A stretch of 64,000 nucleotides of DNA from Sandaracinaceae bacterium (lineage in GTDB: Bacteria > Myxococcota_A > Polyangia > Polyangiales > Houyiibacteriaceae): NCBI GenBank assembly GCA_020633055.1, contig JACKEJ010000006.1, positions 310,001 through 374,000 of the forward strand, written 5' to 3'. The number at the start of each line of letters is the position of its first letter. Within the stretch, counting starts at the first letter, position 1. Both the position numbers and the translations under genes were made by a program. Below are positions 55,722 through 64,000 of this stretch, piece by piece. Under the pieces are notes generated by a model. It was not told where the DNA came from, made no database searches, and was given only the letters and a program-made list of their open reading frames with translations.

Positions 55722-56497
55722 GAGTGAGCAGCGGGCGAGTGTTGGTCACAGGGGCGAGCCGTGGCATCGGGCGCGCCGTCGTGGCGCACCTGGTGGAGTG
55801 CGGCGCGCGCATCGCTGCGGTCGGGCGCGACGAAGAGGCGCTCATGCAGGTGGCGCGCATCTCGTCGCGGCAGGTCACGGCCGTGGTGGGCGACCTCGCG
55901 CGCGAGCACGAACGTGAGCTCCTGGTCGGGCACGCGGCCGAAGCCCTCGGCGGGCTCGACGGCGTGGTGCACTGCGCGGGCCTGGTCAAGTACGAGCCCG
56001 TGGGCACCATGACGCCGCAGGCCCTCGAGATGATGTGGCGCGTGAACCAGCTGGCGCCGACCCTGCTCAGCCAGGAGGCCGCGCGCATCATGGTGCAGCA
56101 GGGCCACGGCGGCTCCATCGTGACCGTGAGCAGCACGCTCGCCGAGCGCCCCGCGCCCTCGACCGTGGGCTACGCGGGCACGAAGGCCGCGCTCGAGGCG
56201 ACCACGCGCGGTTTGGCGAAGGAGCTCGCCGCGCGCTCGATCCGCGTCAACGCGGTGGCCCCAGGGGTCGTCGACACGGACATGGTGCGTCAGCCGCGTG
56301 TCGCGCCGGGCACGCAGGTGCCGGTCGGGGCCGAGCGGGACCGCATGGTGGCCGAGCAGCTGGAGGCGCTGGCCTACCTGCACCCGCTCGGCCGGCTCGG
56401 GAACGCGGCCGAGGTGGCCGAGCTCATCGTGCAGGTCCTCGACGCCGAGTGGATGACCGGCAGCGTGGTCACGCTCGACGGCGGCCTGAGCCTCTGA
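55718..56497 (+). CDS. Short-chain dehydrogenase/reductase (FabG/FolM-like)
   Basis: 259 residues. TGASRGIG at residue 11, the catalytic Tyr-x3-Lys YAGTK near residue 150 and VNAVAPG are all typical classical-SDR motifs. Coupled by ATGA to the FolB-cupin gene, so a pterin reductase role like FolM is a reasonable guess, but FabG-type or other substrates are possible. Confidence 0.92.
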   Translation: MRVSSGRVLVTGASRGIGRAVVAHLVECGARIAAVGRDEEALMQVARISSRQVTAVVGDLAREHERELLVGHAAEALGGLDGVVHCAGLVKYEPVGTMTPQALEMMWRVNQLAPTLLSQEAARIMVQQGHGGSIVTVSSTLAERPAPSTVGYAGTKAALEATTRGLAKELAARSIRVNAVAPGVVDTDMVRQPRVAPGTQVPVGAERDRMVAEQLEALAYLHPLGRLGNAAEVAELIVQVLDAEWMTGSVVTLDGGLSL

Positions 56498-56517
56498 ACG
56501 GGTCTGGTACTGGCGCT

Positions 56518-57120
56518 TCAGTCGCCCACGTCGAGTGCGTGCTCCGCGTCCATGCCCATGGCCTCGCGGATCAGGTCGAGGGTGTGCTCCAGCTTCTGCA
56601 CGAAGTCGGTCTCGTTGCTCACCTCGAAGAGGCGCGGGTGGCCCGCCCAGGCCCGCGCGATCCCCGCGGCCACCTCGCGCGCCTGCTCGGGCGTCTCTTT
56701 GCGCGTAGGGTTCGCGAGGTTGTAGCCGCCGCTCGCCGTGGGGACGGCCATGTGGATGACCGTGTGGTAGCGCGCGTGCTCCGCCTCGCGGGTGGACCCG
56801 ACCGCCTCGAAGAAGTCGGGGGTGCCCTTCCAGTAGGCCGCGCCGTCAGCCGTGCCTCGATCGCAGAGCACCACGGCGTCGGCGGGGGCGTGCGCGGTGA
56901 AGGTGGCCTCCAGCTCGCGCTGCACGAAGTAGATCGCCCGCTGGGCGGCGCGACGCGTCTCGTCGCTGGTCGGCAGCGGGAAGCCTCCGGAGAAGAGCAG
57001 GGTGGCTGCCTCGGGGACCAGGATGAGGCGGTCCCCGAACTGCTCGCGCGCCACCTGCTGCACGGCGGTCTTGCCGGCGCTGGGGCCCCCCGTGAGGACG
57101 ATCTTTCGGAGCTGACTCAA
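56518..57120 (-). CDS. AAA_28-type P-loop ATPase
   Basis: 200 residues from a TTG at 57120, supported by GAGG just upstream. The Walker A GGPSAGKT is at residues 11-18 and the CDRGT segment near 90 resembles a Walker B region. It matches the small NadR/AAA_28 nucleotide-kinase-like group, whose substrates are mostly unknown. Convergent with the SDR gene. Confidence 0.85.
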   Translation of the reverse strand: MSQLRKIVLTGGPSAGKTAVQQVAREQFGDRLILVPEAATLLFSGGFPLPTSDETRRAAQRAIYFVQRELEATFTAHAPADAVVLCDRGTADGAAYWKGTPDFFEAVGSTREAEHARYHTVIHMAVPTASGGYNLANPTRKETPEQAREVAAGIARAWAGHPRLFEVSNETDFVQKLEHTLDLIREAMGMDAEHALDVGD

Positions 57121-57267
57121 GCGCGGACCTCGTGGGGGAAGGGCGCCCGGTCGACCGCGCCGAGCCGGACCCGAGCGCCGCCTGCCACGCGAGCGACGGA
57201 AACAGCAATAGCCGGCGGGCGGACCCGGCCGGCTCTTGGCGATGCTAGCAGCGAACCTACGACGAGG

Positions 57268-57510
57268 TCAGCTGGCGGGGGCGCTCTTACGAGCGGCGAT
57301 CTCGCGCAGCACGGCCGCGATGCCGCGCTTGTCGATCTCACGAATGCCCGCGGTGCTCACGCGCAGCTTCACCCAGCGGTTCTCTTCGGGGACGAAGAAG
57401 CGCTTCACCTGCAGGTTGGGCTGGTTGAAGATGGTGGTCTTCACGTTGGAGTGAGAGACCTTGTTGCCGCGCATGGCGCGCTTACCGGTGACTTCGCAGA
57501 CCTTGGACAC
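57268..57510 (-). CDS. rpmB: 50S ribosomal protein L28
   Basis: 80 residues from GTG 57510 (GGAG eight bases upstream). The VCEVTGKR start, HSNVKT, RFWV-like FFVPEENRWVKLRVST and IDKRGI segments are L28. Length is normal. It stands alone without rpmG, with its own promoter at 57540-57568. Housekeeping gene, confirms chromosomal origin. Confidence 0.97.
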   Translation of the reverse strand: MSKVCEVTGKRAMRGNKVSHSNVKTTIFNQPNLQVKRFFVPEENRWVKLRVSTAGIREIDKRGIAAVLREIAARKSAPAS

Positions 57511-57539
57511 GGTGGACTCCGCAATTCAAAAGGGCTGGC

Positions 57540-57568
57540 CAGATATCACGAGCCTCGCAGAACGGCAA
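57540..57568 (-). promoter_or_regulatory. Predicted rpmB promoter
   Basis: On the minus strand TTGCCG (-35, 57568-57563), 17-base spacer, TATCTG (-10, 57545-57540) about 30 bases before the L28 start. A good sigma-70-like match for a ribosomal gene. Confidence 0.6.
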
Positions 57569-57624
57569 GGCGTGCGGCAGAATGCCCTGCCGGTCGTCCA
57601 GGGGGACGGCGACGGAGGAGAATG

Positions 57625-58812
57625 ATGACAGAGACGAGAGACTCGGTTCTTGGCGTGGGCAACGCCGCGCTCATGGTCGCCACGCTGTGGCTGGTGGGTG
57701 GGGCGGTAGCGGGCAGCGGCTGCGGCGAAGAGAGCCCACCCCCACCCCCGCCGGCGCCGCTCGTGGCGCCGCCACAGAACACCGGGGTCGCGCCAGGCGT
57801 GCCCGGCGCGCCGGGACAGGTCGCCCAGCCCGGTCAGGTGCCGCCTCCCGGAGCCCCTGCGCAGGTGCCGCCCGGTGAGGACGCGGCCGCGCTCGCGGAC
57901 CGGCAGATGAACGACAAGATCGGCCCGCTCATCCGAGACTGCCTCAACCGCTTCGACCAGGCGGTGGGCCGCTCGCGGGGGCGCTACCTGCAGTGGGTGC
58001 AGAGCGAGGAGCGCGGGCCCACGGGGCGCGAGCGCAACGTCTACGGCCTGTACCAGATCAGTGGGGACCCGAGCGCCTGTCAGACGGCCATCCAGACCTC
58101 CAACGCTGCACCTCCGGCCAGCCCCGAGCTGCAGGCTGCGGCGACGGCGTACGGCGCGGCCCTGACGGAGGTGATCGCCAAGGTGAACGACGCGTATCCG
58201 TACTACGAGCGCGAGAACTACCGGGACGACGGCTTCGAGCGCGGCCGCGCGATGCACGCGGGGTTGATGGCGGCGTTCAACGCGTTCCGCGTCGCGAGCC
58301 AAGAGCTGGACGACCGGGTCAACACGGCGAACCGCGGCATCACCGAGCGCCGCATCGCGCGCATGGCGAGCGACCCGCGCCGTGCTGTGCAGGTGCTGGT
58401 GGAGCGCCACCTGCTGCTGGCCGACGACACGCTCAAGACCATCCACGACTGGAACGTGGAGCGGGGCCACTTGACCGGCATCGACGCGGAAGCTCTCTCG
58501 GCGCAGGTCACGCAGCTGGAGACGCTGACGGACCAGCTGACCGCGGCCATCGGAGCCGGGCAGGGCGCCAGTGCAGTGGACTCCACGTCGGGACACTGGC
58601 TGTCGAGCTACGCCAGCAACGCCAGCGAGCTGCTCACGCAGGCGAAGGGCGTGATGCGCCGCGTGCGCGACAACGAGAGCTTCTCGCGTGGCGAGATGAT
58701 GACCCTCGGCAGCGGCGGCGGCGCCTGGATGGTGGACGCCGCGCCGCCGCGGATGGTGCGCGAGTACAACGAGATGATCGACCAGTACAACCGCATCCGC
58801 TGGGTGCAGTAG
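57625..58812 (+). CDS. Lipoprotein of the YiiG/DUF3829 family
   Basis: 395 residues from ATG 57625, six bases after a strong GGAGG (ATG 57622 is closer). Lipobox GSGC near residue 31, Pro-rich linker, then a helix-rich domain (about 90-390) rich in Ala, Glu, Arg and Tyr, as in DUF3829/YiiG proteins. Function unknown, presumably periplasmic or outer-membrane facing. Confidence 0.85.
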   Translation: MTETRDSVLGVGNAALMVATLWLVGGAVAGSGCGEESPPPPPPAPLVAPPQNTGVAPGVPGAPGQVAQPGQVPPPGAPAQVPPGEDAAALADRQMNDKIGPLIRDCLNRFDQAVGRSRGRYLQWVQSEERGPTGRERNVYGLYQISGDPSACQTAIQTSNAAPPASPELQAAATAYGAALTEVIAKVNDAYPYYERENYRDDGFERGRAMHAGLMAAFNAFRVASQELDDRVNTANRGITERRIARMASDPRRAVQVLVERHLLLADDTLKTIHDWNVERGHLTGIDAEALSAQVTQLETLTDQLTAAIGAGQGASAVDSTSGHWLSSYASNASELLTQAKGVMRRVRDNESFSRGEMMTLGSGGGAWMVDAAPPRMVREYNEMIDQYNRIRWVQ

Positions 58813-58902
58813 CGTCTGTCCGGTCTCGGGGACCGCATCAGGGAGCGAAGCACAGCCGCGTCGCGGCGCTCCCTGCTGCGCCGACCGGGCGCGGCGCGCG
58901 GC

Positions 58903-59754
58903 TCACTCGTTGCGACGGCCGTCGATCAGGTCCCGGCTGACACCCGAGGCGAGGATGAACTCCATCGTGGGCTCGTTCAGGCTCTCCAGCAGCTCGCGCG
59001 GGGTGCCCGACGCCTGCACCTCGCCGAAGTACATGAACGTGATGCGATCGGCGATGCGGAACACGCTCGCCATGTCGTGACTGATCACGATGCTGGTCAC
59101 GCCGAACTTCTCCTCGGCCTCCGCGATCAGGTCGTCCACCGTGCACGTGGTGATCGGGTCGAGCCCCGTCGTGGGCTCGTCGTAGATCAGGATATCCGTC
59201 TCGAGCACCATCGAGCGCGCCACGGCCACGCGCTTCTGCATGCCGCCGCTCAGCTCCGCGGGGGACTTGCTCCAGGCGTGGCCGATGCCCAGTGACTCGA
59301 GGCGGTCCATCACCCGCTCGCGGATCTCCTTGTTGCTCATCTTGGTGTGCTCGCGCAGCGGGAACGCCACGTTCTCGAACACGGTCATGCTGTCGAACAG
59401 CGCCGACATCTGGAACACCATGCCCATGGTGCGGCGCATGGCGTCGAGCTCCATGCCGTCCAGCACCACGAAGTCCCGGTTGTTCACCAGGATCTGCCCC
59501 GCGTCGGGCTTCTCCAGCCGGATGAGCTGCCGCATCAAGACTGTCTTGCCCGACCCGGAGGGGCCGATGATGACGTTGGTCTTGCCCCGCATGATGTCGA
59601 AGCTGAGACCCTTGAGCACGTGGTGCGGCCCGTAGTGCTTGTGGACGTCCCGCACGCGCACGTGCACGGGGTCGGCCAGGACCTCGGGGTCCACGCGGCG
59701 CACCGCCTCGGCCGACGCGCCGGTGAAGCTGTCGAACCACTGACGCACGCCCAT
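58903..59754 (-). CDS. mlaF: ABC transporter ATPase, MlaF type
   Basis: 283 residues. Walker A GPSGSGKT (64-71), Q-loop, ABC signature LSGGMQKR (about residue 170), Walker B ILIYDEPTTGLD and an H-loop IVISHDM. The N-terminal extension of about 25 residues is unusual but plausible. It works with the adjacent MlaE permease, whose stop overlaps this start by one base. No MlaD lipid-binding protein follows here, so the set is incomplete locally. Role: phospholipid traffic between membranes. Confidence 0.93.
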   Translation of the reverse strand: MGVRQWFDSFTGASAEAVRRVDPEVLADPVHVRVRDVHKHYGPHHVLKGLSFDIMRGKTNVIIGPSGSGKTVLMRQLIRLEKPDAGQILVNNRDFVVLDGMELDAMRRTMGMVFQMSALFDSMTVFENVAFPLREHTKMSNKEIRERVMDRLESLGIGHAWSKSPAELSGGMQKRVAVARSMVLETDILIYDEPTTGLDPITTCTVDDLIAEAEEKFGVTSIVISHDMASVFRIADRITFMYFGEVQASGTPRELLESLNEPTMEFILASGVSRDLIDGRRNE

Positions 59755-60683
59755 CAGCCGAGCCCCTCACCGAGCACGATGCCCGTGACCAGGTAGTCCA
59801 ACAACAGGATCGCGATGGCGTTGTGGACGACGGAGCGGTTCGTCGCCTGGCCCACGCCCGCCGCGCCGCCCTTCGCGTAGAAGCCCTGGCGGCAGGCGAT
59901 GAGGCACACCGTGACGCCGAACACCGCCGCCTTGGTCAGGCCCAAGTGAACGTCCTTCCAGTCCACGATCCAGCGCATGCGGTCGAGGAACACGCCGCTG
60001 TCGAGGCCCAGCAGCTTCGTGCACACCAGCCAGGCACCGGACATGCCGATGACGTCGAAGAAGATGGTGAGGATGGGGACCATCAGCAGGCCAGCGACGA
60101 CGCGCGGAACCACCAGGTACTGCACGGGGTTCACGGCCATCGTGATGAGCGCGTCGATCTGGTTGGTGACGCGCATGGAGCCGAGCTCGGTGGTCATGGC
60201 GCTGCCCGCGCGGCTGGAGACCATGAGCGCCGTGAACACGGGGCCGATCTCACGCGACAGGGCGAAGCCTACGACCGAGCCCGTCTGGCTCTCCACGCCC
60301 AGGTCACGGAAGCCGTTGACCAGCTGCAGCCCCAGCACGGCGCCTACGAAGAAGCCCGTGATGCCCACGATGAAGATGGACTGGACGCCCACGTACTCCA
60401 TGCAGTGGATGAAGATGCGGCCGCGGTACGGCGGGCGCAGGCCCCAGAAGACCACCTGGCCAAGCATTCGCGACAGCGCGCCCAGCTCGGCGATGGGGCT
60501 CATGATGGCGGTGAGGAGCTTGACCCCAGCCGTCCTCCACAGGGGAGGGGGCGCCGGTTGTGCGTGTGCGCTCGCGCCGACGGCCCGGTTCGGATCGCGC
60601 GGTACGCGCTTCTTCCGGGTCTCGGGGGCAGGGGCTGATTGCGCCTCCTCGGGCGCGTCAGCGTCGGCGTCGTTCGCAGACAT
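59754..60683 (-). CDS. mlaE: MlaE-family permease
   Basis: 309 residues from ATG 60683. About 55 residues of charged N-terminus precede five or six hydrophobic segments. The conserved FTALMVSSRAGSAMTTELGSM helix and the VTNQIDAL segment identify MlaE, the membrane component of the Mla-type lipid transporter. First gene of a two-gene minus-strand unit with MlaF. The long N-terminal tail is Ala/Pro-rich and probably cytoplasmic. Confidence 0.93.
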   Translation of the reverse strand: MSANDADADAPEEAQSAPAPETRKKRVPRDPNRAVGASAHAQPAPPPLWRTAGVKLLTAIMSPIAELGALSRMLGQVVFWGLRPPYRGRIFIHCMEYVGVQSIFIVGITGFFVGAVLGLQLVNGFRDLGVESQTGSVVGFALSREIGPVFTALMVSSRAGSAMTTELGSMRVTNQIDALITMAVNPVQYLVVPRVVAGLLMVPILTIFFDVIGMSGAWLVCTKLLGLDSGVFLDRMRWIVDWKDVHLGLTKAAVFGVTVCLIACRQGFYAKGGAAGVGQATNRSVVHNAIAILLLDYLVTGIVLGEGLG

Positions 60684-60810
60684 GGGGGCTGCTAGATACC
60701 ACGGGAAGCCCGATGGGTCGTAGTGAACGACGCGGGAGCGGGGGGGCGACGCGGGGCAAGCTACGACGCGAGGCGTTGACGGCGAGGTGTCGACGTGCGA
60801 CCTCGGGGCG

Positions 60811-62430
60811 ATGTCGAGGACGTGGAGGCGCAGCGCGTGGTGGTTCGGAGTCGCGATGGGGGTCATCGGCTGCGCCAGCCGTCCGCCTCCTTCGTCGGCA
60901 TCCAGCGCCCCGCCGGGGCAAGTCGCCGACGCGCCGAGCGCCAGCGCGCCCGCCCCCGCGCCCGCCCCCGCCCCCGCCGAACCGCTCGACTCGGGACTGC
61001 GGACGGTACGCTTTGGGGACGTGCGCGTCGTGCTCACCAGCACCGAGGCGGAGCAGCCGGGGGACAAGTTCGAGATCAGCCCCGAGCAGCGCCGTGCGTT
61101 GGTCGGGCCTCCCTCCGAGCCGCTCTCGGATGGCCCGGGACTCAGCGCGCTGGCCGAGGAGCTCCAACGCGCGTACCGCATCCCGCGCCGCGACTTCGAG
61201 CGCATCTGGGCCATGGACTGCGGGGGCCGGTCCTACGACGAGTGCACGTCGCGCGCCCCACGACTGATAGGGGCGCTGGTGTTCGAAGAGCCGAGCGGCA
61301 GGTTCTCCCACGGTGTCCCGCTCGGACATCCTCTGGGCGGGAGCATCGACGACATCGACGAGGTGTACGAGATGTCCGCCGAAGTGCATCGCCTGCCGTC
61401 GGGCCGCGACGTGCTCGTGCTGGTGTGGTCCGACTCCGACGACACCGCCAGCAACCGATGCTGGTGCAACTCCGAGAGCCGCACGGCGCACGTCGTGGTG
61501 CTGGACCACCGGGGCCACGTCCTCGCGCGAGGGGTCGTCGGATACGAGTTCAGCGAGTGTGGGTCCGCCTCGAGCGACACGTTCCACGTTGGCTGGCAGG
61601 ACCTCCATGGAGACGGGCGTCCGGAGCTGGTCGGGACGGTTAGCTTCGCCCCTCGCAACGACGACGAGGCATGGGACGAGTTCGAAGAGGAGGACGCCGA
61701 GGAGGGAGCGGATGCCGACGCGGCGCTGGTCCAGACCTGGTTCGTCCACGACTTCGACACGCCCGCGCCGACCGCGCCATCGTGTCGCCCGCCTGCGAGC
61801 CCCACGGCCGTCGACGAGCCGCGCGCTCCCCGTCCGGGTCCGGCTCGCGCGCGGGCGCCCGCCCGGCTGGGAGCACGCGCGCGACGCGCCCTCCATCGCG
61901 TCGGCGCATTGTGCGACGCATGTGGCCGCCCAGCGACGTGCCTCGAGTTCGCGCGCAGCCTGCACGCCGTGGGGAGGCACGAGTGGGCGCGTACCGCGGA
62001 GCGGGCGGGGATCGCAGAGGCGCTCAGCGAGGGCGAGTCGTTGGACGCGCTGCTCGACGTGCTTCGCTTGGAGGCGTGGACCGGAGAGGCGCGCGCGTCG
62101 CTGCGGGCCTCCTTGGTCCAGGCCTGCGAGGTCGAGTCGCCCGCGTGCGTCGCCGTCGCGTTGCTCGACCTGATGGCGGGGACGAGCGACGTGGCTGCGG
62201 TGTCGGTCCTGCTGAGCGCCTGCGAGCTGACGCCCGCCTTCCGGGCCTGCGGAGCGCTCGCCCAACGAGAGGACGCCGTCGGGGTCCGCGCGCGTCGCGT
62301 GCTGTGCACCGCGCTGGATGCGAGCGCGTGCATCGGCGCCGCCGCGGATGCCGCTCGTGCCCAACGCCCGCTCACGACCCTCGAGCAGGTCCACGTCGGC
62401 GCCAGAGGGCACCCAGTCTGTCCGGAGTGA
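60811..62430 (+). CDS. Lipoprotein of unknown function
   Basis: 539 residues from ATG 60811 (a GTG start at 60787 is possible). Lipobox VIGC near residue 21, Pro/Ala/Ser linker, a middle part with Cys and strand-like pattern (about 70-315: HDEL-free DEVYEMSAE, WQDLHGDGRPELVG, which resembles an FG-GAP/calcium-type repeat), an Arg/Pro/Ala-rich low-complexity stretch and a helical, Cys-containing C-terminal third. Not recognised. Confidence 0.75.
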   Translation: MSRTWRRSAWWFGVAMGVIGCASRPPPSSASSAPPGQVADAPSASAPAPAPAPAPAEPLDSGLRTVRFGDVRVVLTSTEAEQPGDKFEISPEQRRALVGPPSEPLSDGPGLSALAEELQRAYRIPRRDFERIWAMDCGGRSYDECTSRAPRLIGALVFEEPSGRFSHGVPLGHPLGGSIDDIDEVYEMSAEVHRLPSGRDVLVLVWSDSDDTASNRCWCNSESRTAHVVVLDHRGHVLARGVVGYEFSECGSASSDTFHVGWQDLHGDGRPELVGTVSFAPRNDDEAWDEFEEEDAEEGADADAALVQTWFVHDFDTPAPTAPSCRPPASPTAVDEPRAPRPGPARARAPARLGARARRALHRVGALCDACGRPATCLEFARSLHAVGRHEWARTAERAGIAEALSEGESLDALLDVLRLEAWTGEARASLRASLVQACEVESPACVAVALLDLMAGTSDVAAVSVLLSACELTPAFRACGALAQREDAVGVRARRVLCTALDASACIGAAADAARAQRPLTTLEQVHVGARGHPVCPE

Positions 62431-62497
62431 GGCGCTGGCTGACGATGTATGGCGAAGGTCAGCCTCGGAGGAATCCCTCGGTAGGAATGGTGACTGC

Positions 62498-64000
62498 ATG
62501 AGCGCTGGGAGCGAATCACGGTCGGGACGGGTCATCCGCGCAGCCTTGGCGTGCGTCCTCGGGATGGCGATGTGCCCTGCGGGGTCGTCGGCCCAAGCCG
62601 TGTCTCTCGTCGGGGTCGAGGGCCCGAGCGGCTGCGTCGTCATGCGCGACAACCAGGTGCGCTGTTTCCGACATCGCGAGTCGCCCGACGACTTCAGCAC
62701 GGTGGGTCGGCTCCCCGGGCGGGTCGCCGAGCTGTCCCTCGGCGAGGGCTTGGCGTGCGCCCGCACCACCGGCGACGACGTCTATTGCTGGGGCGTCGAC
62801 GCGTTCAGACCGGACTTCGACCAAGTCGAGTCGGCCATTGAGCGTTGTTGGGCGGGGGACCGCGACGGTTCGCGCTGCGAAGCGGCCGTGACGATGCGCG
62901 CCGAGCGGGCGGCTGCTCGCATCCGGCGGGTCGCACGTCGCGTGAACGCCATCAGCGTCGAGGGCGACACGCTCTGCACGACCCACACGGTGACGGGCGA
63001 GTTGATCTGCGCGCGCGCCGACCAGCGCAGTGACCCAGACGACGAGCCACCTTCGTGGAACACCGCCTGCACCGGTCGAGCGGTGCACGTGGCGGCGGGC
63101 GACGGTCACTCGTGCGCGGTCACCTCGGAGGGCCACGCATACTGCTGGGGCGAGCTCGGCGACGATGCGTTCGAGCCCGCTCCGGCGTGCGTGGGTCGCC
63201 TCATGGCGCGGCGCCTCCGCGGTGTGACGGACGCGGCGCGCGTCTTCGTCGGGTCCGACGACGTCTGCATCCAGCACCGCGACCGCACGCTCTCCTGTCG
63301 TCCGGCGCGAACGTCACACGTCGGTCGCGTCGACCCCTTGCCTGGTCTCGGCCCGGTGCGCGACGTGAGTATGGGGGATGACGCTGGCTGCGCTCAGACC
63401 GACGACATGCAAGTGCACTGCTGGGGCTCCAACGCCACCGCGCACCTGGGCGTGGGAGACATGCTTCCGCATGACCAGCCGGTCCTGGTCCCGCGGTTGG
63501 CGGCCAGCAGCGGGCTGGCGGTGTCGTACGCGCTCTCTTGCGGCGTGGTGCGGGGGACGTTGCGCTGCGCAGGGGCGCTCCCGTCGGGGTGGGTGGAGGA
63601 CCCAGACGCGGACCGCTTCGTCCCGCTGCGCGACGCTCACGGCGTGCAGGTCAGCGGCATCGACGTCGCCGCGAACGGTCTCAGCGCGTGTGCGCGGCTC
63701 TTCGATCGCACGTGGGTCTGCACCGACCTCGACGCGGCCACGACGCGGGTCGTGCTGACGCCCTGGGCCGGCGGACGCACGGACGTTGCCTACGTCGCCG
63801 GTCGCGCCAGCCTGACGGAGGACGGTGTCCTGATCAGCCGCGACCGCACCATGCCGGACGTGGTGGCGTTGGTCGGCAACACGCTCCCGTGCGCGTTGAG
63901 GCGAGACGGACACGTGTACTGCTTCGAGAGCTACTTGCCAGAGGTTCACCTGCGGGTGCGGCGCATCGTTCGAGACGAGCCCGTCGTCGAGGTTCGTGCA
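62498..64000 (+). CDS. Secreted RCC1-repeat protein, truncated at window end
   Basis: Open frame of 501 codons from ATG 62498 to the window edge without a stop. Signal peptide (about residues 1-33, ending SSAQA). RCC1-like units with Cys and C-W-G motifs: CARTTGDDVYCWG, CAVTSEGHAYCWG, CAQTDDMQVHCWGSN. A Cys-Arg-rich insert lies at about 110-150. Related in style to the RCC1 region of the 15970 protein. C-terminus is missing. Likely exported or surface propeller protein. Confidence 0.85.
   Translation, partial: MSAGSESRSGRVIRAALACVLGMAMCPAGSSAQAVSLVGVEGPSGCVVMRDNQVRCFRHRESPDDFSTVGRLPGRVAELSLGEGLACARTTGDDVYCWGVDAFRPDFDQVESAIERCWAGDRDGSRCEAAVTMRAERAAARIRRVARRVNAISVEGDTLCTTHTVTGELICARADQRSDPDDEPPSWNTACTGRAVHVAAGDGHSCAVTSEGHAYCWGELGDDAFEPAPACVGRLMARRLRGVTDAARVFVGSDDVCIQHRDRTLSCRPARTSHVGRVDPLPGLGPVRDVSMGDDAGCAQTDDMQVHCWGSNATAHLGVGDMLPHDQPVLVPRLAASSGLAVSYALSCGVVRGTLRCAGALPSGWVEDPDADRFVPLRDAHGVQVSGIDVAANGLSACARLFDRTWVCTDLDAATTRVVLTPWAGGRTDVAYVAGRASLTEDGVLISRDRTMPDVVALVGNTLPCALRRDGHVYCFESYLPEVHLRVRRIVRDEPVVEVRA

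Noticed and set aside
60658..62769. A 703-codon minus-strand open frame
   Set aside because: Antisense of the 60811 lipoprotein with no recognisable domain.

Overview
The window is GC-rich, densely packed bacterial chromosome. It most likely comes from a myxobacterium-type organism (Myxococcota, perhaps the Sandaracinaceae/Polyangiales side). This is inferred from gene content: three Ser/Thr protein kinases with PEGA or TPR accessory domains, many lipoproteins, several Cys/Asp-rich MopE-type and RCC1-repeat surface proteins, a gingipain-like protease with a MYXO-CTERM-like tail, and sterol-type genes. No rRNA, tRNA, CRISPR array, phage or plasmid backbone is visible. The only clear mobile element is one IS4-family transposase near 20 kb.

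Layout. 0-5 kb (minus): a tightly overlapping operon of hot-dog thioesterase, membrane-anchored DUF2135-like protein, M1 aminopeptidase and short-chain dehydrogenase (SDR). 5-7.8 kb (plus): lipoprotein, glycerophosphodiester phosphodiesterase, A-type Fe-S carrier. 7.9-12.1 kb: an exported protein with glucan-water-dikinase-like domain order, a sulfotransferase, and a close relative of plant cycloeucalenol cycloisomerase. 12.3-19.3 kb: beta-propeller lipoprotein, kinase-TPR protein, large MopE/RCC1 lipoprotein. 19.6-23.7 kb: an IS4 element abutting the 3' end of a membrane kinase gene, then a small four-helix-bundle gene enclosed by a perfect 46-bp inverted repeat inside low-complexity DNA. 23.8-28.4 kb (minus): MoaA, small membrane proteins, lone ExbD, dienelactone hydrolase, phosphatase, TetR regulator. 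28.5-30.1 kb (plus): Rieske oxygenase and SnoaL-like protein, with a KstR-like operator at the promoter. 30.3-37 kb (plus): kinase-PEGA, TPR-PEGA and two MopE-type proteins, probably an envelope sensing and display locus. 37-42 kb: aldehyde dehydrogenase, Maf, YgjP-like protease, Dam methylase, aminotransferase. 42-45.2 kb (minus): C25 protease. 45.4-53.7 kb: a lipid-type biosynthetic locus. 53.8-64 kb: lipoproteins, FolB-cupin fusion, SDR, AAA ATPase, ribosomal protein L28, MlaE/MlaF lipid transporter parts, and a truncated RCC1-type protein at the edge.

The most interesting locus is 45.4-51.5 kb. Two adjacent ketosynthase-III-type proteins, one apparently lacking the usual His/Asn residues, are divergent from an OleC-like ligase/beta-lactone synthetase with an added membrane domain, an OleD-like reductase and a BtaA-like aminocarboxypropyl transferase. 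No OleB decarboxylase is present. This resembles beta-lactone (nocardiolactone-type) rather than olefin clusters. Other points of interest are the sterol-type isomerase, the Rieske/TetR pair with its operator, the secreted dikinase-like protein and the inverted-repeat-bounded four-helix gene.
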